Shown here: piece after piece, positions 61,928 to 64,000 of the stretch
How the letters are laid out: each line of letters starts with the position of its first letter
Numbering within the stretch: the stretch's first letter is position 1
DNA from: Acidovorax sp. Leaf78
GTDB lineage: Bacteria; Pseudomonadota; Gammaproteobacteria; Burkholderiales; Burkholderiaceae_C
DNA length: 64,000 bases
Direction: 5' to 3'
Assembly (NCBI RefSeq): GCF_001422735.1
Contig: NZ_LMLZ01000012.1
Span: 280,920 to 344,919 of the forward strand
Notes under the pieces: model-generated
What the model was told of the DNA's origin: nothing
The model's database searches: none
What the model saw: only the letters and a program-made list of their open reading frames with translations
Made by a program: the position numbers and the translations under genes

Positions 61928-63106
61928 ATGGAAGACATCGTCATCGTTTCGGCCACCCGCACTGCTGTGGGCAAGTTTGGTGGCGCATTGGCCAAGACCC
62001 CGGCGACCGAACTGGGCGCCATCGTGATCCGCGAAGCCATCGCACGCGCGGGCCTGTCGTCCGACCAGATCGGCGAAGTCATCATGGGCCAGGTGCTGAC
62101 CGCCGGCGTGGGGCAAAACCCCGCCCGCCAGGCCTCCATCAAGGCCGGTGTGGCCAAGGAAACTCCGGCCCTCACCATCAACGCCGTGTGCGGCTCGGGC
62201 CTCAAGGCTGTGATGCTGGCCGCCCAGGCCGTGGCCTGGGGCGACAGCGAGATCGTGGTGGCGGGCGGACAGGAAAGCATGAGCCTGGCCCCCCACGTGC
62301 TGCCCGGCTCGCGCGACGGCCAGCGCATGGGCGACTGGAAGCTCGTCGACACCATGATCGTGGACGGCCTGTGGGACGTCTACAACCAGTACCACATGGG
62401 CATCACCGCCGAGAACGTGGCCAAGCAATACGGCATCACCCGCGACATGCAGGACGCCCTGGCGCTGGGCAGCCAGCAAAAGGCTGCGGCCGCGCAGGAC
62501 GCCGGCAAGTTTGCCGATGAGATCGTGGGCGTGAGCCTGGCGCAAAAGAAGGGCGACCCCATCCTCTTCAACGCCGACGAATACCTCAACCGCAAGACCA
62601 ATGCAGAAGCCCTGGCCGGCCTGCGCCCCGCCTTCGACAAGGCAGGAAGCGTCACCGCTGGCAATGCATCGGGCCTGAACGACGGCGCAGCCGCCGTGGT
62701 GGTGATGAGTGCCAAAAAGGCGGCGGCCCTCGGCCTCAAACCCCTGGCCCGCATCGCGTCCTTTGGCACCACGGGCCTCGACCCCGCCACCATGGGCATG
62801 GGCCCCGTGTCGGCCACGCGCAGGGCGCTGGAGCGCGCCGGCTGGAACGCCGCCGACGTGGACCTGTTCGAGCTGAACGAAGCCTTCGCTGCGCAAGCCT
62901 GCGCGGTGAACAAAGAGCTGGGGATCGATCCGTCCAAGGTCAATGTGAACGGCGGCGCCATTGCCATCGGCCACCCCATCGGCGCATCTGGCTGCCGCAT
63001 CCTGGTCACGCTGCTGCATGAAATGCAGCGCCGTAACGCGAAGAAAGGCATCGCCGCACTGTGCATTGGCGGTGGCATGGGCGTGTCCTTGGCCCTCGAA
63101 CGCTGA
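61928..63106 (+). CDS. phaA: acetyl-CoA acetyltransferase (beta-ketothiolase)
   Basis: The 392-residue thiolase has the nucleophilic Cys88 in ALTINAVCGSGLKAVMLAAQ, then the conserved GGQESMSLAPHV, the His-containing NVNGGAIAIGHPIGASGCRI and the second catalytic Cys in ALCIGGGMGVSLALER. The start is preceded by a GAAGGA-like site (AAAGAAGGACATTCC). It condenses two acetyl-CoA to acetoacetyl-CoA, the first step of PHB synthesis, and lies 112 bp after phaC. A terminator follows 68 bp after its stop. Confidence 0.97.
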   Translation: MEDIVIVSATRTAVGKFGGALAKTPATELGAIVIREAIARAGLSSDQIGEVIMGQVLTAGVGQNPARQASIKAGVAKETPALTINAVCGSGLKAVMLAAQAVAWGDSEIVVAGGQESMSLAPHVLPGSRDGQRMGDWKLVDTMIVDGLWDVYNQYHMGITAENVAKQYGITRDMQDALALGSQQKAAAAQDAGKFADEIVGVSLAQKKGDPILFNADEYLNRKTNAEALAGLRPAFDKAGSVTAGNASGLNDGAAAVVVMSAKKAAALGLKPLARIASFGTTGLDPATMGMGPVSATRRALERAGWNAADVDLFELNEAFAAQACAVNKELGIDPSKVNVNGGAIAIGHPIGASGCRILVTLLHEMQRRNAKKGIAALCIGGGMGVSLALER

Positions 63107-63174
63107 TCGGCATCCACTGGGGACCGGGATCGCGCAGGAGCCTCTGCGATCCCTTTGTCGCTGGGACAGCCGTG

Positions 63175-63203
63175 AAAAAGCCGCGCTTTGGCGCGGCTTT
63201 TTT
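63175..63203 (+). terminator. intrinsic terminator between phaA and phaB
   Basis: AAAAAGCCGCGC pairs with GCGCGGCTTTTTT around a TTTG loop, followed by a run of six T. It starts 69 bp after the phaA stop. It is nearly symmetric with an A run upstream, so it could work in both directions. It implies that phaB has its own promoter or depends on read-through. Confidence 0.9.
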
Positions 63204-63402
63204 GTTTCCGGTTGTCGCCGGCGCTTAAGCGCAGACACGCACCAAAACAGTGACGAACAGCAGGAGACGTGGATAGCGCTTGCTGCAGGCATACCAATAT
63301 GTCGAAAACGAAAGGGGCTTCAGTGTTTTCCTTCACGGCAGTGCCTGAATTCTTGGTTAGAGTGGCGGTGAGCGCATCACACAATCAACAAGGAGAAATC
63401 AC

Positions 63403-64000
63403 ATGAGCCAGAAAGTTGCATACGTCACCGGCGGCATGGGCGGCATCGGCACCGCCATCTGCCAGCGCCTGCACAAAGAGGGCTTCAAGGTCATCGCTGG
63501 CTGCGGCCCGACCCGTGACCATGCCAAATGGCTGGCTGAACAAAAGGCCCAGGGCTACAGCTTCTACGCGTCCGTGGGCAATGTGGGGGATTGGGATTCC
63601 ACGGTGGAAGCCTTCGGCAAGACCAAGGCCGAGCACGGCACCATCGACGTGCTGGTGAACAACGCCGGCATCACCCGCGACCGCATGTTCCTCAAGATGT
63701 CGCGCGAAGACTGGGACGCAGTCATCGAAACCAACCTCAACAGCATGTTCAACGTCACCAAACAAGTGGTGGCAGACATGGTGGAAAAAGGCTGGGGCCG
63801 CATCATCAACATCAGTTCCGTCAACGGCGAAAAAGGGCAGGCCGGTCAGACTAACTATTCGGCGGCCAAGGCCGGTATGCATGGTTTCTCGATGGCATTG
63901 GCCCAGGAGCTCGCCACCAAGGGTGTGACCGTGAACACCGTGAGCCCTGGATACATCGGCACCGACATGGTCAAGGCCATCCGTCCTGACGTGCTGGAGA
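63403..64000 (+). CDS. phaB: acetoacetyl-CoA reductase, 3' end outside the window
   Basis: The first 199 residues of a short-chain dehydrogenase start at an ATG with AAGGAGAAA upstream. YVTGGMGGIGTAICQRLHKE is the NADPH-binding Gly-x-x-x-Gly-x-Gly site. VLVNNAGITRDRMF is the NNAG motif, INISSVNGEKGQAGQTNYSA has the catalytic Ser and Tyr, and AAKAGMHGFS supplies the Lys. It reduces acetoacetyl-CoA to (R)-3-hydroxybutyryl-CoA for PhaC. About 47 residues are missing at the window end. It lies 296 bp after phaA, beyond the terminator. Confidence 0.95.
   Translation, partial: MSQKVAYVTGGMGGIGTAICQRLHKEGFKVIAGCGPTRDHAKWLAEQKAQGYSFYASVGNVGDWDSTVEAFGKTKAEHGTIDVLVNNAGITRDRMFLKMSREDWDAVIETNLNSMFNVTKQVVADMVEKGWGRIINISSVNGEKGQAGQTNYSAAKAGMHGFSMALAQELATKGVTVNTVSPGYIGTDMVKAIRPDVLE

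Overview
The window looks like a chromosomal segment of a high-GC betaproteobacterium of the Comamonadaceae, most likely Acidovorax or a close relative. The signs are orphan Bug-type receptors, an acnD/prpF methylcitrate locus, the smc-zipA-ligA order, a phaC-phaA-phaB cluster, and at least six copies of a short dispersed repeat that I recall from this family. The genus is inferred from gene content only. No rRNA, tRNA, CRISPR array, insertion sequence or prophage was seen.

Layout. 1-5150: sugar-acid catabolism (a disrupted kdgD, two Bug receptors, two exported lactonases) around a shared control region with GntR-type operator candidates. 5145-12000: miscellaneous genes (small HTH protein, Sel1-repeat membrane protein, EthD-like protein, MreB-like domain protein, ABC exporter, CopD-like membrane protein). 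12123-32955: the most distinctive region. A PAS-GAF-GGDEF diguanylate cyclase is followed by 1.17 kb of partly AT-rich non-coding DNA, a 4426-residue BapA-type adhesin built from about 33 Ig-like modules, and a dedicated type I secretion system (TolC, ABC, HlyD) behind a terminator/attenuator hairpin. 33192-41416: a methylcitrate-type propionate cluster (thioesterase, prpC, acnD, prpF, PrpB-like lyase) divergent from a short-chain-acyl-CoA-responsive regulator; REP-like repeats have invaded it and one forms the tail of AcnD. 41666-45955: a CHASE-PAS-PAS-GGDEF-EAL protein and a GGDEF protein. 46242-55556: smc, zipA, ligA and a class A penicillin-binding protein. 55624-59951: DUF1737 protein, NUDIX hydrolase, gentisate-type ring-cleavage genes with a MarR regulator, pgeF carrying a repeat-derived insertion, and a small membrane protein. 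60103-64000: phaC, phaA and a truncated phaB for polyhydroxyalkanoate synthesis.

How it fits together. The adhesin, its secretion system and three cyclic-di-GMP enzymes within 33 kb suggest a surface-attachment programme controlled by c-di-GMP. The propionate and PHA genes both handle short-chain acyl-CoA. No component is of a wholly unknown class. The most novel-looking material is the nested repeat architecture of the adhesin, its long regulatory leader, and the capture of dispersed repeats into coding sequence (acnD, pgeF).
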